A stretch of DNA of 64,000 nucleotides, from the NCBI RefSeq assembly GCF_001612905.1, contig NZ_BDBI01000002.1, forward strand, positions 434,001 through 498,000, given 5' to 3'. Below the pieces are notes generated by a model that was given only the letters and a program-made list of their open reading frames with translations, did no database searches and was not told where the DNA came from. Below are positions 56,797 through 64,000 of this stretch, in pieces. A program made the position numbers and the translations under genes. Positions within the stretch are counted from its first letter, which is position 1, and each line of letters starts with the position of its first letter. Source of the DNA: Nocardia ignorata NBRC 108230 (lineage in GTDB: Bacteria > Actinomycetota > Actinomycetes > Mycobacteriales > Mycobacteriaceae).

Positions 56797-57465
56797 ATGA
56801 TCAATCGCAAGATTATGACGCGGGCGGCGGGCGTGGCTGCCGCCGTGTCCTGCACCATCGGGCTGTTCTCCGTCGGCGCCGCCCATGCCGACACCTTCGT
56901 GCCGCTGCCCGGCGGCGAGATCACCAAGACGCTGTCGGACGGCACCGTCGTGAACATCAAGATGGTCGGCGAATCCGCAACCATCAGCCCGTCGATGGGT
57001 TCGACTCCGGTGCACCGCAACGCGTGGGTGTCGGGTAGTGCCCAGGTGTCGGTGTCCGGTGGTGGTGACGCATCGGGCGGCAAGATCTACCCCGGTTACA
57101 CCGTCGGCTGCCAGGTGAACATCGCCGGTGGTGGCGTGAGCGGCGAGGGCGAGGGTGCGGTCGACGACGCGGGCGCAGGCACCGGCGGCATCGGCACCGG
57201 TGGCGAGCTGTCGCTCGGACCGGGCCAGGCGCAGTCGTTCTACGTGCTCGATCTCGAGAAGGCCGACGACTACGGCAACGAATCGCATTCCAAAAACAAC
57301 AAATTCAAGGGTTCCAACGGCTCGGTGACCTGGGCCGACGAAACCATCGGCCTGTCCGGGTGCGGCGGGTACGCGCAGGCGCGCTCGTTCGTGAGTGTGG
57401 AGGTCGAGACCGACAATGTCATCAGCTGGGTGACGCTGTGGGGCCAGCCGTTCAGCCTCGGCTGA
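56797..57465 (+). CDS. MspA-family porin, NfpB-type (pair 2)
   Basis: A 222-residue paralogue of the porin at 54965, with signal cleavage after AHA (residue 31) and mature start DTFVPLPGGEITKTLSDGTVV. The region after VNIAGGGVSG is longer and more acidic (GEGEGAVDDAGAG), and DDYGNESHSKNNKFKG is kept. A change of charge in this loop may alter ion selectivity of the second channel. A stem-loop at 57475-57500 closes the cluster. Confidence 0.92.
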   Translation: MINRKIMTRAAGVAAAVSCTIGLFSVGAAHADTFVPLPGGEITKTLSDGTVVNIKMVGESATISPSMGSTPVHRNAWVSGSAQVSVSGGGDASGGKIYPGYTVGCQVNIAGGGVSGEGEGAVDDAGAGTGGIGTGGELSLGPGQAQSFYVLDLEKADDYGNESHSKNNKFKGSNGSVTWADETIGLSGCGGYAQARSFVSVEVETDNVISWVTLWGQPFSLG

Positions 57466-57474
57466 GCGGGGACG

Positions 57475-57500
57475 GGGGCCGCTCTCTTCCGGGCGGCCCC
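57475..57500 (+). terminator. Stem-loop after porin pair 2
   Basis: GGGGCCGC and GCGGCCCC form an 8-bp stem with a 10-nt loop, 10 bp after the last porin stop. Confidence 0.5.
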
Positions 57501-57561
57501 GATTCCCCTGCGCGGTAGAAGGTTCGGTGTTCGGCGGTATCACGCTCGTTGTCGGAGTGTG

Positions 57562-58227
57562 TCAATGGAACACCACGGTGAGCGCCGTGCGTAAGGACGC
57601 TCCGGCCACCGCGGTCGCGTACTCGGTGGCCAGCGCGACGAGTACCACCCGTTCCGCACGTCGATCGGCGGTCGCGGTGACGAGCACGACCGCGGCATCT
57701 TTCGCCAGAGTGCGTGCCGGTGCATCGGTACCCGACCCGCCGACGTCGTCGACGCCGACCACATCCACGCGGTCGCCCGCGCGCAGCACCTCGGCCACCG
57801 CTGAATCGGCCAATCGGATCGGCACGATGCGGGCGTCGTCGGTGCCCGCCGCAGCCGCGGCCAGGCGAGGACCGATCACCCGCAGATCGGTGAACGTCTC
57901 ACCCGCGCGCATGGCGCCGGTGAGGGTCGCACCGAGCAGGGGAGCTGTGTCGGCGGCGAAACCGGTGGGCAGAGTTCGGCTTTCGTGGCGATCGACCCGC
58001 ACATCGTCGGCGGTGAGTACCCGTCCGGGTGACAGATCGTGGGCGGCGACCACCACCGGTTGCCATGCCCGACCCGGGTCGCCGCGCACGAACAGGACGA
58101 TGGCGACGACGGCGAGCGCGGCGGCAATGATACGCCGCGCCAGCAGAACATCGGCCCAGGCCGGGCGATTACCGAGAGCGAACCGCCAGGAGCTGCCACG
58201 TCCCAGGTCGGCAAGGCTGCGAGTCAT
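57562..58227 (-). CDS. SAF-domain (CpaB/RcpC-like) protein
   Basis: A 221-residue protein with a cytoplasmic start, one transmembrane helix at about 30-48 (RIIAAALAVVAIVLFVRG) and a SAF domain with VVVAAHDLSPGRVLTADDVRV, as in CpaB/RcpC of Flp-type pilus assembly. A C-terminal RIVPIRLADSAVAEVLRAGDRVDVVGVD matches the CpaB core. No pilin, CpaA, TadA or secretin genes are nearby, so a link to pili is unproven. Its place before the Ruc-like gene matches the Rv0990c region of M. tuberculosis. Confidence 0.78.
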   Translation of the reverse strand: MTRSLADLGRGSSWRFALGNRPAWADVLLARRIIAAALAVVAIVLFVRGDPGRAWQPVVVAAHDLSPGRVLTADDVRVDRHESRTLPTGFAADTAPLLGATLTGAMRAGETFTDLRVIGPRLAAAAAGTDDARIVPIRLADSAVAEVLRAGDRVDVVGVDDVGGSGTDAPARTLAKDAAVVLVTATADRRAERVVLVALATEYATAVAGASLRTALTVVFH

Positions 58228-58313
58228 GCCCGAAGCCTAGGAACGCGGCGACAGCACCGACAACGGCGAAAAGGCCGCCTGTGGACAACTCGGGGGTGTG
58301 GAGAACTTTTCGC

Positions 58314-58595
58314 TCAGCTCGCGGCGGCGGGAGCGGCGGCGCTCGACGTCGACCCGCTCGACGAGGAACTGCCATTGCCGTCCGAGGACTTCGCCGGCTC
58401 GCTCGCGGTGGACGCGCCACCACGGCTGTCGGTGCGGTAGAAGCCGCTGCCCTTGAACACAATCCCGACCGAGTTGAACAGCTTCCGCAGCTTCCCCGTG
58501 CACTGCGGGCATTCCGTCAGTGAATCCTCGGAGAAGGACTGAACGATGTCGAAGCGGTTGTCACACTCGGTGCACGCGTACGAATAAGTTGGCAC
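58314..58595 (-). CDS. FmdB-type zinc-ribbon protein, Ruc-like chaperone (Rv0991c)
   Basis: A 93-residue protein with a zinc ribbon (Cys8-x2-Cys11 and Cys29-x2-Cys32 in MPTYSYACTECDNRFDIVQ and ECPQCTGKL) and a disordered Ser/Ala/Gly-rich tail. The homologue Rv0991c (Ruc) was described as a redox-switched chaperone: oxidation releases zinc and activates binding of unfolded proteins. It lies beside the 5-formyl-THF cyclo-ligase gene as in M. tuberculosis. Confidence 0.88.
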   Translation of the reverse strand: MPTYSYACTECDNRFDIVQSFSEDSLTECPQCTGKLRKLFNSVGIVFKGSGFYRTDSRGGASTASEPAKSSDGNGSSSSSGSTSSAAAPAAAS

Positions 58596-58676
58596 AGGAT
58601 CCTCCGCAAGTCTCGTCGATCTAGCACTCTACCGCCGACACTGCCAACCTCGCCAATCGCCTTTTCATTCCGCCGC

Positions 58677-59270
58677 TCACGCGCGGGGATCACTCAGCTC
58701 GCTCAGGCCCGCCTCGGGCGTCAACGCCCAGCCCATCCGATGGTCGTGCGGTTCCTCGGGCAACTCGACAACCAGCTCGACGTCACGGACCACCGCGATC
58801 AACCGCGCGCCCGCACTCGCCAGGCCGAGGGTGCGGTCGTAGTACCCGGCGCCGCGCCCGAGGCGCACGCCGCGCCGGTCGACCGCGAGCGCCGGGACGA
58901 GGATCGTGGCGGCCTCGGCGACCACCGGTGGCGGCAAGGTCTCGGTGGTCGGTTCGAGCAGGCCGTAGCGCGCGGGGCGCAGCGAATCGGCGCCCGCGTA
59001 GCGCGCCCAGCTCAGCGGTCCCGGCGCTCCGGTGACGGGCAGCAACACTGTGGCGCCGCGCTCGCGCAGCGCATCGAGCATGCGCAGATCGCCCGGTTCG
59101 GTCTTCGTCGGCACGTAGGCGCACACCACCTCATCGGCCCCGGCCAGCAGGGCCGCGGTGGCCGCGAGGGCACTCGCCTCACGGGCGTGTTCGGCGGGTC
59201 TCACGGCGGCCCGGGTGGCCAGGATCTCACGTCGCCACGCATATTTCGTGCGCTCACCGGGCATCTCCAC
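58677..59270 (-). CDS. 5-formyltetrahydrofolate cyclo-ligase
   Basis: ATP-dependent enzyme converting 5-formyl-THF to methenyl-THF, salvaging stored folate. The 197 residues show KYAWRREILATRAAV, LVPALAVDRRGVRLGRGAGYYDRTL (family signature) and HDHRMGWALTPEAGL. The GTG at 59270 is chosen because TAGGGT (reverse strand) lies 7 nt upstream; an ATG two codons later is the alternative. It is divergent from galU over 81 bp with two leaderless promoters facing away from each other. Confidence 0.92.
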   Translation of the reverse strand: MEMPGERTKYAWRREILATRAAVRPAEHAREASALAATAALLAGADEVVCAYVPTKTEPGDLRMLDALRERGATVLLPVTGAPGPLSWARYAGADSLRPARYGLLEPTTETLPPPVVAEAATILVPALAVDRRGVRLGRGAGYYDRTLGLASAGARLIAVVRDVELVVELPEEPHDHRMGWALTPEAGLSELSDPRA

Positions 59271-59277
59271 AGCGACC

Positions 59278-59283
59278 ACCCTA
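59278..59283 (-). promoter_or_regulatory. -10 box of leaderless cyclo-ligase gene
   Basis: TAGGGT on the reverse strand, 7 nt before the GTG at 59270. Confidence 0.55.
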
Positions 59284-59339
59284 AGCTCTTGCCGACGCCG
59301 GATCGTCGCGACGGGCGATCGGACGGCACGCTGAATGGA

Positions 59340-59345
59340 TAGGGT
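59340..59345 (+). promoter_or_regulatory. -10 box of leaderless galU
   Basis: TAGGGT, 6 nt (ATGCGC), then ATG at 59352. The spacing favours the second of two in-frame ATG codons as the start. Confidence 0.55.
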
Positions 59346-59351
59346 ATGCGC

Positions 59352-60278
59352 ATGACAGACAAGACTTCCGGTTTCCGCACTGCGGTTGTCCCCGCGGCCG
59401 GACTCGGAACGCGGTTTCTGCCTGCGACCAAAACGGTGCCCAAGGAACTGCTGCCGGTAGTCGACACGCCCGGCATCGAACTGGTCGCCGCCGAGGCCGC
59501 GGATTCCGGTGCCGACCGCCTCGTGATCGTCACCTCGCCGGGTAAGGACGGCGTGGTCGCCCACTTCGTCGAGGACCTCGTCCTGGAGAGCACCCTCGCC
59601 GAGCGCGGCAAGTTCGCGCTGCTCGAGAAGGTGCGCAAGGCGCCGGGCCTGCTCGACGTCACCTCCGTCGTGCAGGAGGAGCCGCTCGGTCTCGGTCATG
59701 CCGTCGCCCAGGCCGAGCCCGTCCTCGACGCCGACGAGGACGCGATCGCGGTGCTGCTGCCCGACGACCTCGTGCTGCCCTGCGGTGTGCTCGAGACGAT
59801 GAGCCGGGTCCGTCGTGAGCGCGGCGGCACCGTGCTGTGCGCGATCGACGTGCCGAAGTCGCAGGTCAGCGCCTACGGCGTGTTCGACGTGGAAGACCTG
59901 GCCGAGGGCGCGGAGGCCGATGTGCTCCGGGTGCGCGGCATGGTCGAGAAGCCCGACCTGGCCGACGCGCCGTCGACGCTGGCCGCCGCCGGTCGCTACC
60001 TGCTCGACCGCGCGATCTTCGACGCCCTGCGCCGCATCGAGCCCGGCGCGGGCGGCGAGTTGCAGCTCACCGACGCCATCGCCCTGCTCATCGCCGAGGA
60101 TCACCCGGTCCATGTGGTCGTCCATCGTGGGTCGCGCCACGATTTGGGCAACCCGGGCGGTTATCTTCGAGCTGCCGTCGATTTCGCCCTCGAGCGGGAC
60201 GAATACGGGCCGCAACTGCGCGAGTGGCTGAAGTTCCGGCTCAGCCCGGAATGGGACCCGCAAGCGCCGGTCGCGTAA
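59352..60278 (+). CDS. galU: UTP-glucose-1-phosphate uridylyltransferase
   Basis: Makes UDP-glucose from UTP and glucose 1-phosphate for cell-envelope glycans and trehalose synthesis. The 308 residues include AVVPAAGLGTRFLPATKTVPKELLPVVD (nucleotide site), QEEPLGLGHAVAQA, VLLPDDLVL with the metal Asp, VEKPDLADAPS and GGELQLTDAI. The ATG at 59352 is preferred to one at 59346 because of the TAGGGT box spacing. glp follows after 46 nt. Confidence 0.96.
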   Translation: MTDKTSGFRTAVVPAAGLGTRFLPATKTVPKELLPVVDTPGIELVAAEAADSGADRLVIVTSPGKDGVVAHFVEDLVLESTLAERGKFALLEKVRKAPGLLDVTSVVQEEPLGLGHAVAQAEPVLDADEDAIAVLLPDDLVLPCGVLETMSRVRRERGGTVLCAIDVPKSQVSAYGVFDVEDLAEGAEADVLRVRGMVEKPDLADAPSTLAAAGRYLLDRAIFDALRRIEPGAGGELQLTDAIALLIAEDHPVHVVVHRGSRHDLGNPGGYLRAAVDFALERDEYGPQLREWLKFRLSPEWDPQAPVA

Positions 60279-60324
60279 AACGATGGGAACCGGCGAAGCC
60301 GTCGCCGATACACACAGGAGCTCG

Positions 60325-61584
60325 ATGCGCTCGGTTGAGGATCAGCTGATCAAGGTCACCGCGGCAGCGGTCGCGCCCCGGCCGGTCCGGGTGGCGATTT
60401 CCGAGGCCCAGGGTTTGCTGTGCGCCGAGGACGTGGTCACCGAGCGGCCGCTGCCCGGCTTCGACCAGGCCGCCATCGACGGCTACGCGGTGCGCAGTGT
60501 CGATGTGAGCGCCGCCGGTGCCGAAGTGCGCGACGAAGAGGGCGAGCTCATCGACCTCACCCTGCCGGTGGTCGGCGAGGTGGTCGCGGGTTCGCGTCAG
60601 CCGATCCGGCTGCAACCGAGGCAGACGGTGCGCGTCGACACCGGCGCGCCCATGCCGACGCTGGCCGACGCGGTGCTCCCGGTCGATTTCACCGACGGTG
60701 GCCGGGCCAGGATCAAGGTGTTCGAGCCGGTGCGCTCCGGCGATTACGTGCGCCGCGTGGGCGACGACGTACAGCCCGGTGACGTGGCGGTTCGCGCCGG
60801 AACCATCATCGGCGCGGCCCAGGTGGGCCTGCTCGCCGCCGTCGGCCAGGACAAGGTGCTGGTGCATCCGCGCCCCCGGCTGTCGGTGATCTCCATCGGT
60901 GGCGAACTGATCGATATCGACCGCACACCCGGCCCCGGCCAGGTCTACGACGTGAACTCCTACGCGCTGGCCGCCGCCGCACGTGACGCGGGCGCCGACG
61001 TGAACCGGGTCGGCATCGTCAGCGCCGACCCGCGCCGCCTGCGCGATGTGGTCGAAGGTCAGCTGGTGCGCTCGGAGGTCGTGGTGATCGCGGGCGCGGT
61101 CGGCGGCTGGGCCTCGGAGCAGGTGCGCGAGGCGCTCGACGGACTGGGCGAGCTCGAAGTGGACCGGGTCGCCATGCACCCCGGGTCCGTCCAGGGCTTC
61201 GGACGGCTCGGGCGCGACGAGGTGCCGACCTTCCTGCTGCCGTCGAACCCGGTGAGCGCGCTCGTGGTGTTCGAGGTGATGGTGCGGCCGCTGATCCGCA
61301 TCGCGCTCGGGCGGCGTCAGCCGATGCGGCGAATCGTCAACGCGCGCACCATCACTCCCATCACCTCGATGCCGGGCCGCAAGGGCTACCTGCGCGCCCA
61401 GCTGCTGCGCGACGAGGCCACCGGTGACTACCTGGTGCAGCCGCTGGGCAACGGCAACGGCGGCTCCTCGCATCTGCTCGCGACGCTGGCCGAGGCCAAC
61501 AGCCTGATCGTGGTGGAACCCGACGACACCGATTTCCGCACCGGCGACGAGGTGCGGGTCGCGTTCCTGGCGCAGCGCGGCTGA
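60325..61584 (+). CDS. glp: Glp, molybdotransferase-like divisome protein (MoeA fold)
   Basis: A 419-residue MoeA/gephyrin-like protein in the position of Rv0994. Asp in AAIDGYAVRS and TGAPMPTLADAV of MoeA are kept, but the third motif GGVSVGxxD is AGAVGGWASEQ and the Lys residues of KPGKP are replaced in MHPGSVQGF. These losses argue against Mo insertion and fit Glp, which in Corynebacterium binds FtsZ and a membrane receptor (GlpR). The ATG at 60325 has AGGAG close upstream. The sepX/glpR gene lies two genes on. Confidence 0.88.
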   Translation: MRSVEDQLIKVTAAAVAPRPVRVAISEAQGLLCAEDVVTERPLPGFDQAAIDGYAVRSVDVSAAGAEVRDEEGELIDLTLPVVGEVVAGSRQPIRLQPRQTVRVDTGAPMPTLADAVLPVDFTDGGRARIKVFEPVRSGDYVRRVGDDVQPGDVAVRAGTIIGAAQVGLLAAVGQDKVLVHPRPRLSVISIGGELIDIDRTPGPGQVYDVNSYALAAAARDAGADVNRVGIVSADPRRLRDVVEGQLVRSEVVVIAGAVGGWASEQVREALDGLGELEVDRVAMHPGSVQGFGRLGRDEVPTFLLPSNPVSALVVFEVMVRPLIRIALGRRQPMRRIVNARTITPITSMPGRKGYLRAQLLRDEATGDYLVQPLGNGNGGSSHLLATLAEANSLIVVEPDDTDFRTGDEVRVAFLAQRG

Positions 61585-61596
61585 GAAGTGGAGTCC

Positions 61597-62247
61597 ATGA
61601 ACGTCTTCCGGGCCGGTCAGCATCCCGGGTGGCCTGCTCGTCTCGGTCCGGTGATCGTGGCGGGCGGCCAGGTCACCTTGCGGCCGGTGCGTTTCCGCGA
61701 CGCCGCCGCCTGGAGCCGGATCCGGCTGCGCGACCGCGACCACCTCGAACCGTGGGAACCGACCGGCCGGGGCAGTTGGGAGGCACGCAACCACGCCTCC
61801 AACTGGCCGTCGCTGTGGACGAGCCTGAAGGCCGAGGCGCGGCGCGGGGCGATGATTCCGCTGGTCATCGAGGTCGACGGCCAGTTCAGCGGGCAGCTCA
61901 CCATCGGCAATATCGTGCGCGGGGCGCTGCGGTCGGCCTGGATCGGATATTGGGTGGCCAAGGATCTGGGCGGCCAAGGGGTGGCGACGGCGGCGCTCGG
62001 GCTCGGGCTCGACCACTGCTTCGGGCCGGTCGGCCTGCACCGGGTGGAAGCCACCGTGCGGCCGGAAAACCTTGCCAGCCAAGCCGTTCTACGCAATGTC
62101 GGGTTCCGGGAAGAGGGTTTGCTGCGTCGTTACCTCGACGTCGACGGCGCCTGGCGTGATCACCTGCTGGTGGGCTTGACTGTCGAAGAGGTCATGGGCA
62201 CCGTCGTAGATCGCCTGGTCAGGGAGGGTCGAGCGGCGCTGCCGTGA
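61597..62247 (+). CDS. rimJ: GNAT acetyltransferase, RimJ-like
   Basis: A 216-residue GNAT protein related to ribosomal protein N-acetyltransferases: VTLRPVRFRDAAAWSRIRLRDRDHLEPWEP, then GYWVAKDLGGQGVATAALGLGLDHCF with the acetyl-CoA loop, VEATVRPENLASQAVLRNVGFREEGLLRRYLDVDGAWRDHLLV. The likely target is a protein N-terminus, though no substrate is proven. The start could be the GTG at 61588, three codons earlier. It sits between glp and sepX, as Rv0995 does. Confidence 0.88.
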   Translation: MNVFRAGQHPGWPARLGPVIVAGGQVTLRPVRFRDAAAWSRIRLRDRDHLEPWEPTGRGSWEARNHASNWPSLWTSLKAEARRGAMIPLVIEVDGQFSGQLTIGNIVRGALRSAWIGYWVAKDLGGQGVATAALGLGLDHCFGPVGLHRVEATVRPENLASQAVLRNVGFREEGLLRRYLDVDGAWRDHLLVGLTVEEVMGTVVDRLVREGRAALP

Positions 62248-62383
62248 AAATTCTGTTACTCATGTGGCAGGTGTGCACGGCGCGCCTGCCACACGGGCGC
62301 GCGTGCCCGAATTAACCTACGGACGTCGGTAGTGCGTCCACGGATGGACAACACGTTGGCGGGGACGGGAGGTGATGACCGCG

Positions 62384-63379
62384 ATGCCTAATTCGATCCT
62401 GTGGATCGGACTGGTCGTTCTGTGGGTATTCGTCCTGTTCCCGATCCTCGCGGACCGGCATCCCCGGATCCGCCGCACCACCGACGCCGCACTCGCCACG
62501 CGCGTGCTGCACCGTGGCGGGGCCGAACGACGGATTCGCATCGGGGCGGCGGGCGGACACGAGAGTGACCCCGACTATCGCCCCCGTGTGCTGACCAAGC
62601 GCACCCACCGTACCGATTCGGAGGATCGGATGACGACCGATGAGCCCGTCACCGAAGGCGATGACGAAAAGCCCACCGTCACAGCAGAACTCGACGACAT
62701 CGAGCACGGCCCCGACGAAAAACCCGACAACGACGCCGAACTCACCGCCACCGAGGCCGACGACGCAGCGGCCGAACCGGATTCGGTCGAGGCCGCCGTG
62801 GAAGAGCCGCCGGTCTCGGCGCGCATCCCACCCGCACCACCCGCCCGCCTCGACGACCTGCCCGAACCCGCCGCGCTCGACGACGACGAGGACTTCGTGC
62901 CGTCGCGGCGCGGACGCGGCGGCTACGACCCCGAGGCCGACGCTATCGCCCGCGCCGCCCGCTACAGCTTCCGCCAGCGCGCGGTGCTCGGCCTCATCGT
63001 CGCCGTCATCCTGTTCGCGGCCTTCGGTCTGCTGCTGAACTCGATGTTCTGGTGGGCCTGCGGCCTGTCCGCCGCCGTGCTCGCCGGCTACCTGGCGTAC
63101 CTGCGAAAGCAGGTGCACGTCGAGGAGGAGATCCGGCGCCGCCGCATGGCCCGCCTCGCGCGCGGCCGCACCCGCGAAACCACCACCGCCACCCCCGAGG
63201 CGGCCACCACGCGCCGCACCATGGACCGCGACACCGCTCGCGCCCTGCGCCGCCGCTCCACCCTGCTCGACACCGACGACGAGGACCCGATGTTCGAACA
63301 CCTCGAAACCTTCGACCCGGCCACCGCCCGAGCCCTACGCCACCGGGTCACCGACCTCGGTCGAGCCGTCGGCGAATAA
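62384..63379 (+). CDS. sepX: Divisome protein SepX/GlpR
   Basis: A 331-residue membrane protein. TM1 lies at residues about 5-24 (ILWIGLVVLWVFVLFPILAD), followed by a cytoplasmic region with RRTTDAALATRVLHRGG and a long acidic linker, then two hydrophobic helices near 205-250 and a basic C-terminus. This layout and position (Rv0996) match SepX/GlpR, the receptor of Glp in corynebacteria and a division protein in Streptomyces. GGGAGG lies at 62367-62372; starts at 62372 (GTG) or 62375 (ATG) are possible, but 62384 begins at the conserved MPNSILW. Confidence 0.86.
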   Translation: MPNSILWIGLVVLWVFVLFPILADRHPRIRRTTDAALATRVLHRGGAERRIRIGAAGGHESDPDYRPRVLTKRTHRTDSEDRMTTDEPVTEGDDEKPTVTAELDDIEHGPDEKPDNDAELTATEADDAAAEPDSVEAAVEEPPVSARIPPAPPARLDDLPEPAALDDDEDFVPSRRGRGGYDPEADAIARAARYSFRQRAVLGLIVAVILFAAFGLLLNSMFWWACGLSAAVLAGYLAYLRKQVHVEEEIRRRRMARLARGRTRETTTATPEAATTRRTMDRDTARALRRRSTLLDTDDEDPMFEHLETFDPATARALRHRVTDLGRAVGE

Positions 63380-63431
63380 CCGGCAAAACAGCAGGTCAGC
63401 ACACCGATTCGGTATCCGGCCGCACCGCCTG

Positions 63432-63437
63432 ATACAG
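63432..63437 (+). promoter_or_regulatory. -10 box of the tRNA-Ala gene
   Basis: TACAGT (in GATACAGTGT) 30 bp before the mature 5' end of the tRNA. No clear -35 is seen. Confidence 0.45.
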
Positions 63438-63466
63438 TGTCACAGCGCGGTTCGCCAGAGCCGCAC

Positions 63467-63539
63467 GGGGCTATAGCGCAGTTGGTAGCGCGTCTCGTTC
63501 GCATCGAGAAGGTCAGGGGTTCGATTCCCCTTAGCTCCA
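63467..63539 (+). tRNA. tRNA-Ala (CGC anticodon)
   Basis: Folds as a complete cloverleaf: acceptor GGGGCTA with TAGCTCC, D stem GCGC/GCGC, anticodon stem TCTCG/CGAGA around loop TTCGCAT (anticodon CGC, reading GCG), and T stem AGGGG/CCCCT with TTCGATT. The acceptor contains the G3-U70 wobble pair that identifies tRNA-Ala. CCA is not encoded. A -10-like box precedes it and a strong terminator follows. Confidence 0.97.
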
Positions 63540-63542
63540 CTC

Positions 63543-63580
63543 AGGCCTTTCACTTGTTCACGCAAGTGGAAGGCCTTTTC
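63543..63580 (+). terminator. Intrinsic terminator of tRNA-Ala
   Basis: AGGCCTTTCACTTG (63543-63556), loop TTCACG, CAAGTGGAAGGCCT (63563-63576): 14 pairs with one G-U wobble, then TTTC. A classic intrinsic terminator, rare in this GC-rich window. Confidence 0.85.
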
Positions 63581-63606
63581 ATGCCCGTGGACCGATGGGC
63601 TCGGGG

Positions 63607-64000
63607 TCAGCGGGTGAGCAGGGCGCGGATCTCGGCGGTGACCAGTGCCGGGTCCTGTTCGGCCATGAAGTGGCCTGCCTCGACCGTACGATGCCGCAGA
63701 TCGGGGGCCCATGCTTTCCAGAGGGTGGTGGCGTCGTAGCCGAGGGCGGCACCCCAGTCCTGTTGCAGCACGGTGACCGGCATGGTGAGGGTGTTGCCCG
63801 CTGCCCGGTCGGCGTGATCGTGGTCGACGTCGGCGGTGGCCGAGGCGCGGTAGTCGGCGACGATGGACGGGACCGCTGCCCGGCTCGCGGCCAGGTAGGC
63901 GTCGCGGACCTCCGCCGGGAGGGCCTGCGGATCGAGGGTCCAGGCGTCGAGGAAGTAGCCGAAGAACTCGTCGGCCGTGGCCGTGATCATCCGTTCCGGA
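63607..64000 (-). CDS. Alpha/beta hydrolase, C-terminal part (5' end beyond window)
   Basis: C-terminal 131 residues of an alpha/beta hydrolase resembling haloacetate dehalogenase or epoxide hydrolase. PERMITATADEFFGYFLDAWT is the cap-domain motif, VLQQDWGAALGYD with the Asp acid region follows, and GHFMAEQDPALVTAEIRALL contains the catalytic His. The frame continues to the window edge, so an ATG at 63990 is internal rather than the start. Substrate unknown. Confidence 0.82.
   Translation of the reverse strand, partial: PERMITATADEFFGYFLDAWTLDPQALPAEVRDAYLAASRAAVPSIVADYRASATADVDHDHADRAAGNTLTMPVTVLQQDWGAALGYDATTLWKAWAPDLRHRTVEAGHFMAEQDPALVTAEIRALLTR

Larger units (their letters stand above)
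54221..57465. repeat. Tandem duplication of a two-gene porin operon
   Basis: Genes at 54221-55624 and 56069-57465 are A-type/B-type pairs in the same order. A1 and A2 share almost all of their C-terminal two thirds, as do B1 and B2; differences cluster in signal peptides, early strands and the acidic loop of B. A 444-bp spacer with two terminator hairpins lies between them. Confidence 0.85.

Noticed and set aside
63990-64000. ATG at 63990 as the start of the last hydrolase
   Set aside because: The frame continues upstream with PER in front of MITATADEFF, a family cap-domain motif, so the gene is cut by the window edge.

Overview
The window reads as a chromosomal segment of a high-GC actinobacterium of the order Mycobacteriales, most probably Nocardia. 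Three things support this: long blocks in the gene order of Mycobacterium tuberculosis, MspA/Nfp-type outer-membrane porins that occur only in mycolic-acid bacteria, and many leaderless genes with a TANNNT -10 box 6-7 nt before the start codon. No phage, CRISPR array or plasmid functions were seen. The only mobile element is one TnpB-type insertion.

Layout. 1-3.1 kb: start of a urea (or guanidine) carboxylase cluster, with a UAAP1-type DUF1989 protein cut by the left edge, an APC permease and a divergent AmtR-like TetR regulator; two AmtR-type palindromes lie in the divergent promoter. 3.1-5.6 kb: alpha/beta hydrolase divergent from a DJ-1/AraC regulator, and a small membrane protein. 5.6-7.8 kb: encapsulin shell, DyP peroxidase cargo and a cupin in one operon. 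7.9-14.8 kb: thyA-dfrA, cobF, a Fpg/Nei glycosylase, a flavin disulfide reductase with DUF2630, and a MocR regulator divergent from a PNPOx-like protein. 14.9-20 kb: TetR regulator, condensation-like acyltransferase with an enoyl-CoA hydratase, a second TetR and an AidB-like acyl-CoA dehydrogenase. 20.3-24.8 kb: nucleoside kinase-like protein, K+ channel, pgi and gabD.

24.9-39.6 kb follows M. tuberculosis Rv0948c-Rv0957: chorismate mutase, pcrA/uvrD1, an SRPBCC-epimerase fusion (not part of that M. tuberculosis block as I remember it), M23 peptidase, sucCD, the 34-kDa antigen homologue, perM, purN and purH. A tnpB element with a probable omega-RNA sits between the Rv0954 homologue and perM and appears to have replaced the 5' end of perM. 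39.6-43.4 kb: lipoprotein, then a divergent zinc-starvation locus (zinc-free bL28, bL33, uS14, bS18 one way; Mrf, bL31B and zinc-free bL32 the other way) with two Zur-like boxes. 43.8-49.2 kb: a conservon (CvnA-B-C-D) ending in an MHYT-like membrane protein.

49.4-53.7 kb: mprA-mprB-pepD-moaB2 (Rv0981-Rv0984), an envelope-stress module with MprA boxes before mprA and pepD. 54.2-57.5 kb: two tandem copies of an nfpA-nfpB-type porin pair. 57.6-63.4 kb follows Rv0990c-Rv0996: SAF protein, Ruc-like zinc-ribbon chaperone, 5-formyl-THF cyclo-ligase, galU, glp, rimJ and sepX/glpR. 63.5 kb: tRNA-Ala(CGC) with a strong terminator, then an alpha/beta hydrolase cut by the right edge.

Functionally the window mixes central metabolism (TCA, purine, thymidylate, folate, UDP-glucose), divisome proteins (PerM, Glp, SepX/GlpR, 34-kDa antigen) and several stress modules (zinc, oxidative, envelope, nitrogen), each with a recognisable control site next to it.
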